From positions 1 through 64,000 of the forward strand of contig NZ_LFML01000127.1 in the NCBI RefSeq assembly GCF_001044425.1: a stretch of DNA of 64,000 nucleotides, in the 5' to 3' direction. A program made the translations under genes and the position numbers. Every line of letters starts with the position of its first letter. The first letter of the stretch is position 1. Below the pieces are notes generated by a model. That model searched no databases. It saw only the letters and a list, made by a program, of their open reading frames with translations, and was not told the DNA's origin. Of the stretch, positions 32,768-40,525 are shown in pieces. The stretch comes from Streptomyces roseus. Its GTDB lineage: Bacteria > Actinomycetota > Actinomycetes > Streptomycetales > Streptomycetaceae.

Positions 32768-33090
32768 TCGCGGTGGAGCCCGCGGTCCTGGTGCTCGACG
32801 AGGCGGTGGCCGCGCTGGACGTCTCCGTACAGGCGCAGATCCTGAACCTGCTCGCCGACATCCGCGAACGGACGGGCATCGGCTACCTGTTCATCACGCA
32901 CGACCTCGGGGTCGTGCGCTGCGTGACCGACGACGTCGTCGTCATGCGGCACGGCCGGATCGTCGAGGCGGGCCCGACCGCGCGGGTCCTGGCCTCGCCG
33001 GAGCATCCGTACACCCGGCTGCTGCTGGAGTCGGTGCCCCGGCCGGGCTGGGATCCGCGGGGCATCGCGGCGGCGCGCCGGGCGTTGTGA
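32768..33090 (+). pseudogene. Peptide-type ABC transporter ATPase, C-terminal fragment
   Basis: About 108 codons of a dipeptide/oligopeptide importer ATPase (DppF/OppF type) lacking Walker A and the LSGGQ signature. What remains is the Walker B strand [24 protein letters not shown] (given as key residues LVLDE; the usual proline after DE is alanine), the H-loop [10 protein letters not shown] and the tail [12 protein letters not shown]. It joins the truncated urease gene at about 32767 and ends at a TGA at 33088-33090. No permease or binding-protein genes remain next to it. Confidence 0.85.
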
Positions 33091-33100
33091 GGAGCCCGGT

Positions 33101-33511
33101 TCAGGGGTGGCGGCGTACGGCGGGCCCGGCGAGGCCCGCGACGAGGATGCGCACGGTCGCCTCCGGGTCGACTGCGGGGTCCAGGGACCGGAGCGCGGCG
33201 AGTCCGTCGGCGGCGGCCAGGGCCGTGCCCGGCGGGACGGGGTCGAAGGCCCCGGCGTGCTCGTCCGCCGGCACCTGGAACAGCCGTACGAAACACTGCC
33301 GCCGGCGCCGGTAGTCCCCGTCGACCGCGGCCCGGACCCGGTCGTCGTTCAGCGCGAACCAGTGGAGGGCGGAGTGCAGGCGTGAGAGGTCCTGGTCCTC
33401 GGGCTGCGTGAGGAGTCCGATCACGCGCTCGGCACGCTCGGCGAAGGAGCCGGGGCCGTCGACCGCGGCTTCCATCGGGCCGACCCACTCGGGGGCGATG
33501 TCCTCGACCAC
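33101..33511 (-). pseudogene. TetR-family regulator, C-terminal ligand domain only
   Basis: From about 33511 leftwards the minus strand encodes VVEDIAPEWVGPMEAA... LHWFALNDDRVRAAVDGDYRRRR..., the C-terminal effector domain of a TetR protein, ending at 33101. The codons before that (to 33583) are low-complexity and carry no HTH. The matching HTH half lies immediately to the right on the opposite strand (33516-33656), as expected if one part of the gene was inverted. Confidence 0.65.
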
Positions 33512-33515
33512 GCGC

Positions 33516-33656
33516 GCGCGGCGGGTCGCCGCCGCCCGCACCCTGCTCGCAGGCGAGGGTTTCGCCCGCTTCAGCACCTGCAACGTCAGCGCGCTCTGCG
33601 GGATCTCGCACGGAATGTGCCACTACCACTATCCACCCCTGGCCGATCGGAGAACG
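33516..33656 (+). pseudogene. TetR HTH remnant, inverted relative to its C-terminal half
   Basis: The plus strand encodes RVAAARTLLAGEGFARFSTCNVSALCGISHGMCHYHY by position, a recognisable TetR DNA-binding segment (GFARFST...VSALCGISHGMCHYHY). No start or continuation is present; it runs directly into the ribosome site of the deiminase pseudogene. With the domain at 33101-33511 it makes one dismembered regulator gene. Confidence 0.6.
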
Positions 33657-33659
33657 GTG

Positions 33660-34384
33660 ATGAACGATCACGCTGCACCCAAGGCCCCTTCCCCCGGCAG
33701 AGCGCCGCGACGGACCCTGGACCGGCGCGGCTTCCTGACCGCGGCGGGCCTCGCGGCGGCGGGCGGCGAGGCCTTCGCGGCCGCTCGCCCCTCGGCACGG
33801 CCTGCGGCATCCGGCGGCTTCGCCGTCCCGCTCGACCCGGTCCGGCACACCCGTACATGGATGGCCTGGCCCGACGGCTCGGCCATCTGGGGACGGCAAC
33901 TGGCGGGCGTTCAGGCCGACATCGCGCTCATCGCCAGGACCGTCGCCGCGTACGAGCCGGTGGTCGTCTGCGCCAACCCGGCGAGCGTCTCGAAGGCGAA
34001 GAGAGCCTGCGGGTCGGACGTCACGGTGATCGGCTCGATCCCCGTCGACGACTGCTGGATGCGCGACAGCGGGCCGGTGTTCCGTACGAACGGCGCGGGC
34101 CGACTCGACGCGGTCGGGCTGGGCTTCAACGGCTGGGGCAACCAGCAGACCCATGCGAAGGACGCCCTGGTCGCCTCGCGGATCGCGGCCTACGCCGGGG
34201 TCCCGTTCACCACCGCGTCCTTCGCGGGCGAGGGCGGCGCGGTGGAGACCGACGGTGCGGGACGCCAAGTCCACCCTCCAGCGGCTCTTTCCGGGGCGCA
34301 CGGTCGAGCAGCTCGACATCGACCGCCTCGGCGGGGGCGGCGGCGGGCATCCACTGCGTGACCCAGCAACAGCCCGTGCCGTAA
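33660..34384 (+). pseudogene. Agmatine/peptidylarginine deiminase 3, internally deleted
   Basis: A third paralogue starts at the ATG at 33660 (GGAGAACG upstream) with a Tat signal (LDRRGFLTAAGLAAAGGEAF) and continues through DDCWMRDSGPVF and GEGGAVETDG, then jumps at about 34258 to the C-terminal RDAKSTLQRLFPGRTVEQLDIDRL in another frame. About 130 residues, including the DxH block, are missing. A further shift in a GGC run near 34340 precedes the last GIHCVTQQQPVP with the nucleophile cysteine. It cannot encode an active enzyme. Its promoter has no copy of the TetR operator. Confidence 0.88.
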
Positions 34385-34405
34385 CCCCGTCCAGGGCACG
34401 AGCCC

Positions 34406-34438
34406 GGGTGCCCCGGTCAAGAAATCACCGGGGCACCC
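34406..34438 (+). terminator. Hairpin after the deiminase 3 pseudogene
   Basis: A perfect 12-bp stem (GGGTGCCCCGGT, 34406-34417, with 34427-34438) and a 9-nt A-rich loop lie 22 bp beyond the stop of the broken deiminase. It is a conserved-looking terminator that outlived its gene. Confidence 0.7.
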
Positions 34439-34508
34439 CGCGGTGGGGCGCCGCACCGCGGCGACAAATCCACCTGCCGTCCCGCGCACCCCTTGTCATA
34501 CTGCTCCG

Positions 34509-35459
34509 ATGATCAACCTGCCTGCCGCCGCACTGGACTCGCTGTCCGGGCTCGCCTTCGGTGACGCCTTCGGGGACCGCTGGTTCGGGATCCTGCGGCG
34601 CGAGGGTCCGCAGGCGCTGGAGTCACGGATCCCGCCCCCGGAGCCGCTGTGGCGGTGGAGCGACGACACCGCTCAGGCGGTCGTCCTCGTACGGGAACTC
34701 GCCGAGGGCCGCGGCGCCGTCGACCAGGACCGCCTCGCCCTGCGCCTCGCCGAGGCCTACGCCGGCGACACCCACCGCGGCTACGGAGCCTCGATGCACG
34801 ACGTGCTGCGCCGCATCGGCGCCGGCGAGCCCTGGCGGGAGGTGGTCGCCGGGCAGTTCGGGGGCCAGGGCTCCTGGGGCAACGGCGCGGCCATGCGCGT
34901 CGCCCCGCTCGGCGCCTGGCTCGCCGCCGACCTCGACGCCGTCGCCGAGCAGGCCGCCGCGCAGAGCGCGGTCTCGCACCACCACCCGGAAGCCGTCACC
35001 GGGGCCGTCGCGGTCGCCGTGGCCGCGGCACTGGCCGTCCGCAGCCGCGGCGGGGCCGCCCCGGCGCGACCGGAGTTCCTCGGGGCGGTCGCCGAGCGGC
35101 TCCCCGAGAGCGATGTCCGGTCCGGGGTGCGGATCGCCGCCCGGATGCGCCCGCACACCTCGGTCCGCCACGCCGCGCAGGTGCTGGGCTCCGGCTACCG
35201 GATGTCGGGGCCCGACACCGTCCCGTACGCCCTGTGGTGCGCGGCGGGGCACCTCGACGACCTGCGGGAGGGGCTGTGGCGTACCGTCGCCGGCCGCGGC
35301 GACATCGACACCACCTGCGCCATCGCGGGCGGGGTGATCGCCGCCCGCACGGGCGTCACCGGCCTCCCGCCCGCCTGGCGCGCCGCCCGCGAGCCCCTGC
35401 CCCCGGACATCCCGGAGCGGGAACCCGCCACGGGGCCGGCCGGCCTCCCGGGCGCGTAG
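34509..35459 (+). CDS. ADP-ribosylglycohydrolase family protein
   Basis: A 316-residue all-helical DraG-family protein. The binuclear metal site is represented by LAFGDAFGDRWF (near 14), WSDDTAQAVVLVREL (near 49; family WTDDT), GSWGNGAAMRVAPLG (near 121) and GRGDIDTTCAIAGGVIAARTG (near 262; family GGDTDT). It would remove ADP-ribose from a protein or small molecule in the cytoplasm. Start ATG 34509 fits the beginning of family homology. No ADP-ribosyltransferase gene is seen nearby. Confidence 0.88.
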   Translation: MINLPAAALDSLSGLAFGDAFGDRWFGILRREGPQALESRIPPPEPLWRWSDDTAQAVVLVRELAEGRGAVDQDRLALRLAEAYAGDTHRGYGASMHDVLRRIGAGEPWREVVAGQFGGQGSWGNGAAMRVAPLGAWLAADLDAVAEQAAAQSAVSHHHPEAVTGAVAVAVAAALAVRSRGGAAPARPEFLGAVAERLPESDVRSGVRIAARMRPHTSVRHAAQVLGSGYRMSGPDTVPYALWCAAGHLDDLREGLWRTVAGRGDIDTTCAIAGGVIAARTGVTGLPPAWRAAREPLPPDIPEREPATGPAGLPGA

Positions 35460-35523
35460 GCCTGCGCCCCGGGGAGCCCGCGGTGCATTGCCCTTCATCC
35501 GGCGGGTGATGACCGCCTGCGCA

Positions 35524-36255
35524 TCACCACGGCACCACGCCGGCGTCGTCGAAGAACGCGCCGGTCGGGCCGTCGTCGGGCAGGGTCGCCAGTTCGACGG
35601 CGATCGCCGCGCCCTGTTCGGGGGTGCGCACGCCCCGGAAGCCGTTGAGGTCGGTCGCGACGTAGCCGGGACAGGCGGCGTTGATCAGGATGTTCGTGCC
35701 GCTCAGCTCCAGGGCGTACTGGAGGGTGACGGCGTTCAGGAACGTCTTCGACGGCGCGTACGCCGCGGCCACCAGACCCGTCGTCCGCTCGGCATCGGCT
35801 CCCGACTGCCGGGCGAGGGAGCCGACGCTGCTGGACATGTTCACGATCCGCGGCGAGGCGGAGCGGCGCAGCAGCGGCAACATCGCGTTGGTGACGCGGA
35901 TGACGCCGATCACGTTGGTCTCCACGACCGTCCGGATGACGGCGGGACCGACCCGGGTGGGGTCCTGCGGCATGGCGCCGGTGATGGCGGCGTTGTTGAC
36001 GAGCACGTCGAGGCGCCCGGCCCGCTCCTCGACCAACCGTGCGGCGGCGGTGGCGCTCGCGTCGTCGGTCACGTCCAGCGGTACGCCGAACGCGTCGGCG
36101 CCGGCCGCGCGCAGTGCGTCCACCGCGGCCTCACGGCGCCGATCGTCGCGGGCGCCGACGCCGACGCTCCAGCCGAGGGCTCCCAGCCCCGCGGCGATCT
36201 CGTAGCCGATTCCCTTGTTCGCGCCGGTGACCAGCGCAATCGTCCGTTCGCTCAT
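35524..36255 (-). CDS. SDR-family oxidoreductase
   Basis: A 243-residue classical short-chain dehydrogenase. The cofactor loop is TGANKGIGYE (about 9-18), NNAA lies near 87, the catalytic serine is in MSSSVGS near 138 and the YAPSK motif (Tyr/Lys) near 160. It resembles NADPH carbonyl reductases. The ATG at 36255 is preferred; the longer frame upstream enters the divergent promoter. It is divergent from a LysR gene, which probably controls it. Confidence 0.9.
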   Translation of the reverse strand: MSERTIALVTGANKGIGYEIAAGLGALGWSVGVGARDDRRREAAVDALRAAGADAFGVPLDVTDDASATAAARLVEERAGRLDVLVNNAAITGAMPQDPTRVGPAVIRTVVETNVIGVIRVTNAMLPLLRRSASPRIVNMSSSVGSLARQSGADAERTTGLVAAAYAPSKTFLNAVTLQYALELSGTNILINAACPGYVATDLNGFRGVRTPEQGAAIAVELATLPDDGPTGAFFDDAGVVPW

Positions 36256-36293
36256 GGGGACGATGCTGCCCCGGGGACCGGTGGCGGGTCCAA

Positions 36294-36328
36294 CACCCAT
36301 CGGGTGGGCAGCGATACCGTCAGGGTAT
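36294..36328. promoter_or_regulatory. Two inverted repeats in SDR/LysR intergenic region
   Basis: CACCC-ATC-GGGTG (36294-36306) and ATACC-GTCAG-GGTAT (36314-36328) lie in the 95-bp divergent gap. The second includes the T-N11-A form of LysR-family boxes (TACCGTCAGGGTA), so it is the likely LysR site. Confidence 0.5.
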
Positions 36329-36350
36329 GGATCTGGAGTAGCGTGGCCGC

Positions 36351-37202
36351 ATGGAGACGCGGGAACTGCGGTATTTCGTCGCCGTCGCCGAAGAGCTGCA
36401 CTTCGGGCGCGCCGCGCAGCGGCTCGGGATCGCGCAGCCGCCGCTGTCCCGGGCGATCCGGCAACTCGAACGCCGGCTCAAGGCGGTGTTGCTGGATCGG
36501 ACCAGCCGCACGGTCACGCTGACCGAGGCCGGCCGTGTGCTGTTGGTCGAGGGCCGGGCGGCCCTCGACGCGGTCGACGCCGCGGAGCGCCGCACCCGCC
36601 GCGCCGCCCTTTCCGCGACCGGCCGTCCCGGCCTGGTCCTGGTGACGAAGGCCAGCGCGTCCACGGAGCTGCTGGCGAAGCTGCTCGACGCGTACGCCGC
36701 CGAACCCGACGCGGTCCCCGTCGAGGTCATCCTGAGCGGCCCGGCCGAGCAGCGGCGCCTGCTGTGCGAGGGCCGGGCCGACGTGGCGCTGCTGCACCGG
36801 CCGTTCGACTCGGCGGCCGGCTTCCACACCGAAGAGCTCACAACGGAGGGCCAGGTCGTGGTCCTGCCGGCCGGGCATCCGCTCGCCGCCCGGGCCCATG
36901 TGCACATGGCGGACATCACCGGGCTGCCCGGCCTGCCCCTGCCCCGCTGGCCCGACCCCGACGGCACCTACCCGCCCGGCCCGGGCCCGCAGGTCCGCGA
37001 TTTCGCCCAGTTGTTGCAGCTCGTCGCGCTCGGCCGTGCTTGCGCGGTCTCCCCGGAGTCGTGCCGGGCCCAACTGCACGGCGACCTCGCCGCCGTGCCC
37101 GTGCTGGACGCGCCGACCGTCACCACCGTGATCGCCTGGCCGCCGCACAGCCGGTCCAGAGCCGTAGCCGACCTCGTCCGGACCGCGACACGTCTCTCGT
37201 AG
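36351..37202 (+). CDS. LysR-family transcriptional regulator
   Basis: A 283-residue LysR protein. The N-terminal winged HTH is METRELRYFVAVAEELHFGRAAQRL (by position, residues 1-25) with IAQPPLSRAIRQLERRL as recognition helix, followed by the two-lobed effector domain from about residue 90. It is divergent from the SDR gene and probably controls it. Convergent with the acyl-CoA dehydrogenase. Effector unknown. Confidence 0.92.
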   Translation: METRELRYFVAVAEELHFGRAAQRLGIAQPPLSRAIRQLERRLKAVLLDRTSRTVTLTEAGRVLLVEGRAALDAVDAAERRTRRAALSATGRPGLVLVTKASASTELLAKLLDAYAAEPDAVPVEVILSGPAEQRRLLCEGRADVALLHRPFDSAAGFHTEELTTEGQVVVLPAGHPLAARAHVHMADITGLPGLPLPRWPDPDGTYPPGPGPQVRDFAQLLQLVALGRACAVSPESCRAQLHGDLAAVPVLDAPTVTTVIAWPPHSRSRAVADLVRTATRLS

Positions 37203-37262
37203 TCCCCACATCGAACGCCGGGCCGGGCAGGAGTGACGGTGACGTCGTCGGCCGCACGGTCC

Positions 37263-38453
37263 TCAGCGGCGGACCCGGGGCATTCCCAGGCCGATCCACG
37301 AGATGATCTCGCGCTGGATCTCGTTGTTGCCTCCGCCGAAGGTGAAGATGACCGCGCTGCGGTAGCCGCGTTCGAGTTCGCCGTGCAGGACCGCGCCCGC
37401 CGAGCCGTCCTTGAGGGAGCCGGCCGCGCCGACGACCTCCATCAGCCAGGCGTACGCGTCGCGGCGGGCCTCGGAGCCGTAGACCTTGACGGCGGAGGCG
37501 TCCTGCGGGGTGAGGGTGCCGTTCTGGACGGCGTTCACCATCTGCCAGTTGAGCAGCTTCATCGCGTCGAGGCGGGCGTGGGTGCGGGCCAGGCGGCCGC
37601 GGACCCAGCCGAGGTCGATGACCCGGCGGCCGTCGGCGAGCTTGGTCCGCGCGGCCCAGCGCTGGACGTCGTGCAGGGCCCGGATGGCCATGGTGCCGTG
37701 GGCGGCGAGGGTGACGCGCTCGTGGTTGAGCTGGTTGGTGATCAGGCGCCAGCCCTTGTTCTCCCGGCCGACGCGGCGGCTCGCCGGGACGCGGATGTCC
37801 TCGTAGTAGCTGGCGGTGGTGTCGTGCGAGGCGAGGGTGTTGATGAGGGTGCAGGAGTAGCCGGGGTCGTCGGTCGGCACGAGGAGCATGGTGATGCCCT
37901 TGTGCGCGGGGGCCTGCGGGTCGGTGCGGACGGCGAGCCAGACCCAGTCGGCGGTGTCCCCGTTGGTGGTCCAGATCTTCTGGCCGTTGACCACGTACGT
38001 GCCGGTCTCCTCGTCGCCCTCGCGGACGGCCTTGCACTTGAGGGCGGCGAGGTCGGTGCCCGCGTCCGGCTCGCTGTAGCCGATGGCGAAGTCGATCTCG
38101 CCGGAGAGGATGCGCGGGAGGAAGTACGCCTTCTGCTCGTCCGTGCCGAACTGCATGATGGTCGGCCCGACCGTGTTGAGCGCCATCAGCGGCAGCGGTA
38201 CGACGGCCTGCGCGGCCTCGTCGAAGAAGATGAACTGGTCCATGGGCGACATCCCGCGGCCGCCGTACTCCTTCGGCCAGCCGACCCCGAGCCAGCCGTC
38301 CGAGCCCAGCTTGCGGATGGTCTCCCGGTAGAAGCGCTTCTGGGCGGCGGGGTCCTCGTAGCGGGCGTAGACGTCCTCCGGCACCAGCTCGGCGAAGTAG
38401 GCGCGCAGCTCGGTGCGCAACTGCTGCTGCTCAGGCGTGTATTCGAGGTGCAC
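37263..38453 (-). CDS. fadE26: Acyl-CoA dehydrogenase, FadE26-like
   Basis: A 396-residue acyl-CoA dehydrogenase with FAD-binding motifs: FAIGYSEPDAGTDLA (about 122-136), GQKIWTTNG, and the C-terminal FTFGGGNNEIQREIISWIGLGMPR. Over its length it closely follows mycobacterial FadE26, one subunit of the heteromeric sterol side-chain dehydrogenase ChsE4-ChsE5, as I remember that sequence (YTPEQQQLRTELRAYF, GWPKEYGGRG, NQLNHERV). The partner subunit (FadE27) is not next to it. The GTG at 38453 has GGAGG four bases upstream; the longer GTG at 38504 overlaps the promoter. A KstR-type palindrome lies 56 bp upstream. Confidence 0.85.
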   Translation of the reverse strand: MHLEYTPEQQQLRTELRAYFAELVPEDVYARYEDPAAQKRFYRETIRKLGSDGWLGVGWPKEYGGRGMSPMDQFIFFDEAAQAVVPLPLMALNTVGPTIMQFGTDEQKAYFLPRILSGEIDFAIGYSEPDAGTDLAALKCKAVREGDEETGTYVVNGQKIWTTNGDTADWVWLAVRTDPQAPAHKGITMLLVPTDDPGYSCTLINTLASHDTTASYYEDIRVPASRRVGRENKGWRLITNQLNHERVTLAAHGTMAIRALHDVQRWAARTKLADGRRVIDLGWVRGRLARTHARLDAMKLLNWQMVNAVQNGTLTPQDASAVKVYGSEARRDAYAWLMEVVGAAGSLKDGSAGAVLHGELERGYRSAVIFTFGGGNNEIQREIISWIGLGMPRVRR

Positions 38454-38508
38454 GGCCCCTCCGGGTGTCTCGCGGTCCAGCCGGTAGCTGTGGTGGCGGC
38501 GCACACAG

Positions 38509-38522
38509 TAGAACGTGTTCCA
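38509..38522. promoter_or_regulatory. Candidate KstR-type operator
   Basis: TAGAACGTGTTCCA fits TNNAACNNGTTNNA and is a near-perfect palindrome. It lies upstream of the FadE26-like gene, whose mycobacterial counterpart is KstR-controlled. It is the second such site in the window (the first is at 856). Confidence 0.55.
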
Positions 38523-38648
38523 AGAAGGGGGAAGGGACCGCGGACGGGCGTTTGCGCCGACCGGCGGCGGGGCGGCGGTCCGCGACCCGCCCTCGGTGCG
38601 ATGCCCTCGGTGCGATGCCCTCGGTCCGGCGCCGCCGTCCCGGCGCCC

Positions 38649-39485
38649 TCAGTCCAGCGCGGTGATCATCGCCGCGGCCGTCGCCGCCATCGCCGTGCGG
38701 GCCGCCGTCAGGTAGGGCCGGGGGTCGGCCGGGGTGAGGTGGGTGCGGATCGCCTCCGTCATGGCCACGTTCAGCGCCGTGCCGATGTTGACCTTGCGGA
38801 TGCCGCCCGCCACCGCCGCCGCGAGCTCCGCGTCCGGCAGCCCCGAGGAGCCGTGCAGCACGAGCGGCACGTCCACGGTCTTGGCCAGCCTGGCCAGCAG
38901 GGCGTGGTCCAGCTCGGCGGTACGGCTGGTCATCGCGTGGCTGCTGCCGACCGCCACGGCCAGGGCGTCGACCCCCGAGTCGGCGACGAACCGCCGGGCC
39001 TCGTCCGGGTCCGTACGGGCCCCGGGCGCGTGCGGATCCAGCGGCGCGGCGCCGTTCTTCCCGCCCACCTCGCCGAGCTCCGCCTCGATCCACAGTCCGT
39101 TGGCGTGCGCCCAGTCGGCCGCGGAGCGGGTGGCCTCCAGGTTCTCCGCGTACGGGAGCTGTGCGGCGTCGTACATCACCGAGCTGAACCCGGCGTCCGC
39201 CGCCCGCCGGAGCAGGTCGGGGCTCTTGACGTGGTCCAGGTGCAGCCCGACCGGGACCGCGGCGGCCTCCGCGCACGCGGCGGCGGCCCGCGAGATGGGC
39301 AGCAGCTGCCCGCCGCGGAACTTCACCGCGTTCTCGCTGAGTTGGAGGATGACGGGCAGGCCCACCCGCTCCGCCCCGGCCACCACGGCCTCGGCGTGCT
39401 CCAGCGTGATGATGTTGAACGCGGCGACGGCGCGGCCCGCGGCGGCCGCGTCCAGCACGAGCGTGCCGGCGGAGACCAGGCTCAT
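38649..39485 (-). CDS. Class II (zinc) ketose-bisphosphate aldolase
   Basis: A 278-residue aldolase of the GatY/KbaY/Fba class. Residues HLDHVKS (near 82) and VMYDAAQLPYAENL hold zinc and substrate ligands, EAELGEVGG is near 134, VLHGSSGL (zinc histidine) near 206, and the phosphate loop IRKVNIGT near 228. It would cleave tagatose- or fructose-bisphosphate-like ketose phosphates to triose phosphates. Its ATG overlaps the stop of the SIS gene (ATGA, 39482-39485), so translation is coupled. No sugar kinase or PTS is adjacent. Confidence 0.88.
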   Translation of the reverse strand: MSLVSAGTLVLDAAAAGRAVAAFNIITLEHAEAVVAGAERVGLPVILQLSENAVKFRGGQLLPISRAAAACAEAAAVPVGLHLDHVKSPDLLRRAADAGFSSVMYDAAQLPYAENLEATRSAADWAHANGLWIEAELGEVGGKNGAAPLDPHAPGARTDPDEARRFVADSGVDALAVAVGSSHAMTSRTAELDHALLARLAKTVDVPLVLHGSSGLPDAELAAAVAGGIRKVNIGTALNVAMTEAIRTHLTPADPRPYLTAARTAMAATAAAMITALD

Positions 39486-40384
39486 CGGACCGCCTCCTCG
39501 CCGGCGGTCAGGATCACCGAGCGGGTCAGGTTGCGCGGCTGGTCCGGATCGAGGTCCTGGTGCGCCGCGACCGCGATCGCCAGCCGGTGGACCCGTACGA
39601 GCTCGGCGAGCGGGTCGAGCCGCCCGGCCACCCACTGGCCTCCGGTGGCCCTCACCTGCTCCGCGAGTCCGGCGGGCGCCTCGCCCAGCGACCAGGTGAG
39701 GGTGCCGGGCCCGGTGACGCTGATCGGCCCGTGCCGGTACTCCATCGCCGGATACGACTCGGACCAGGACAGGGAGGCCTCGCGCATCTTCAGGGCGGCC
39801 TCGTGCGCGAGGCCCACGCTCCATCCCCGGCCCAGGAAGGTGAACTGGCCGCGGTTCGCCGACTGTTCGGGCAGCGGCTCGGTGAGCGCGGTCCGGGCGT
39901 CGGCGACGACGGCGGGGGTGTGCAGGCCGAAGTGGGCGCGCAGCAGGGTCAGGGCGGTGGTCGCGAAGCGCGTCTGCACGACGGACTGCTCGTCGGCGAA
40001 GTCGAGTACGACGAGTTCGTCGGCGAGGGTCATCACCGGGGTCGCCGGATCCCCGATGACGGCCGTCGTGCGCACCCCCGTGTCCCGCAGCCCTGACAGC
40101 AGGTCGAGCACCTCGGTGGTGGTGCCGGAGCGGGTGAGCGCGACGACCCGGTCGTAGCGGCGGTGCAGGGGGAACTCGGAGGCGGGGAAGGCGTCGGTCT
40201 CGCCCTGGCCCATCTCCTCGCGCAGGGCGGCGGCCGCCTGGGCCATGTAGTACGAGGTCCCGCACCCGACGATCGCGGTACGCTCCCCCGGCCGCGGCAG
40301 CGACGCCTTGTGGGCCGGGGCCAGTTCGGCGGCCCGCTCCCAGCACTCGGGCTGCGTGCCCAACTCGTACGCGACGTGGCTCAT
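39482..40384 (-). CDS. SIS-domain sugar isomerase/deaminase
   Basis: A 300-residue double-SIS protein similar to AgaS and the isomerase half of glucosamine-6-phosphate synthase. GCGTSYYMAQAAAALRE (about 40-56) and RSGTTTEVLDLLSGL (about 86-100) are the sugar-phosphate loops of the first SIS domain; EYRHGPISV begins the conserved C-terminal part. It would deaminate or isomerise an amino-sugar phosphate, feeding the coupled aldolase. It is divergent from a DeoR gene, the usual regulator of such modules. Confidence 0.88.
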   Translation of the reverse strand: MSHVAYELGTQPECWERAAELAPAHKASLPRPGERTAIVGCGTSYYMAQAAAALREEMGQGETDAFPASEFPLHRRYDRVVALTRSGTTTEVLDLLSGLRDTGVRTTAVIGDPATPVMTLADELVVLDFADEQSVVQTRFATTALTLLRAHFGLHTPAVVADARTALTEPLPEQSANRGQFTFLGRGWSVGLAHEAALKMREASLSWSESYPAMEYRHGPISVTGPGTLTWSLGEAPAGLAEQVRATGGQWVAGRLDPLAELVRVHRLAIAVAAHQDLDPDQPRNLTRSVILTAGEEAVR

Positions 40385-40406
40385 ACCGGCTCCCTGGCGT
40401 GGTGGG

Positions 40407-40429
40407 TGCAGTTTCCTGCAAGGTATAGG
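40407..40429. promoter_or_regulatory. Operator/promoter of the SIS-aldolase operon
   Basis: TGCAG-TTTC-CTGCA (40407-40420) is a perfect 5-bp inverted repeat followed by a TATAGG element, inside the 141-bp region between the SIS gene and the DeoR gene. It is probably the DeoR site. Confidence 0.45.
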
Positions 40430-40525
40430 CCCCTTTCACGCAACTTCAAGCACCCGGAGGGGTTGATCTCCTGGGCTAATGTCGACGCGTAGGCCGTTGG
40501 AGCACACCCGAGGGGGTCGATCGCC

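Noticed and set aside
32327-33090. A functional chimeric urease-ABC protein
   Set aside because: The two parts are in different frames and each lacks essential motifs.
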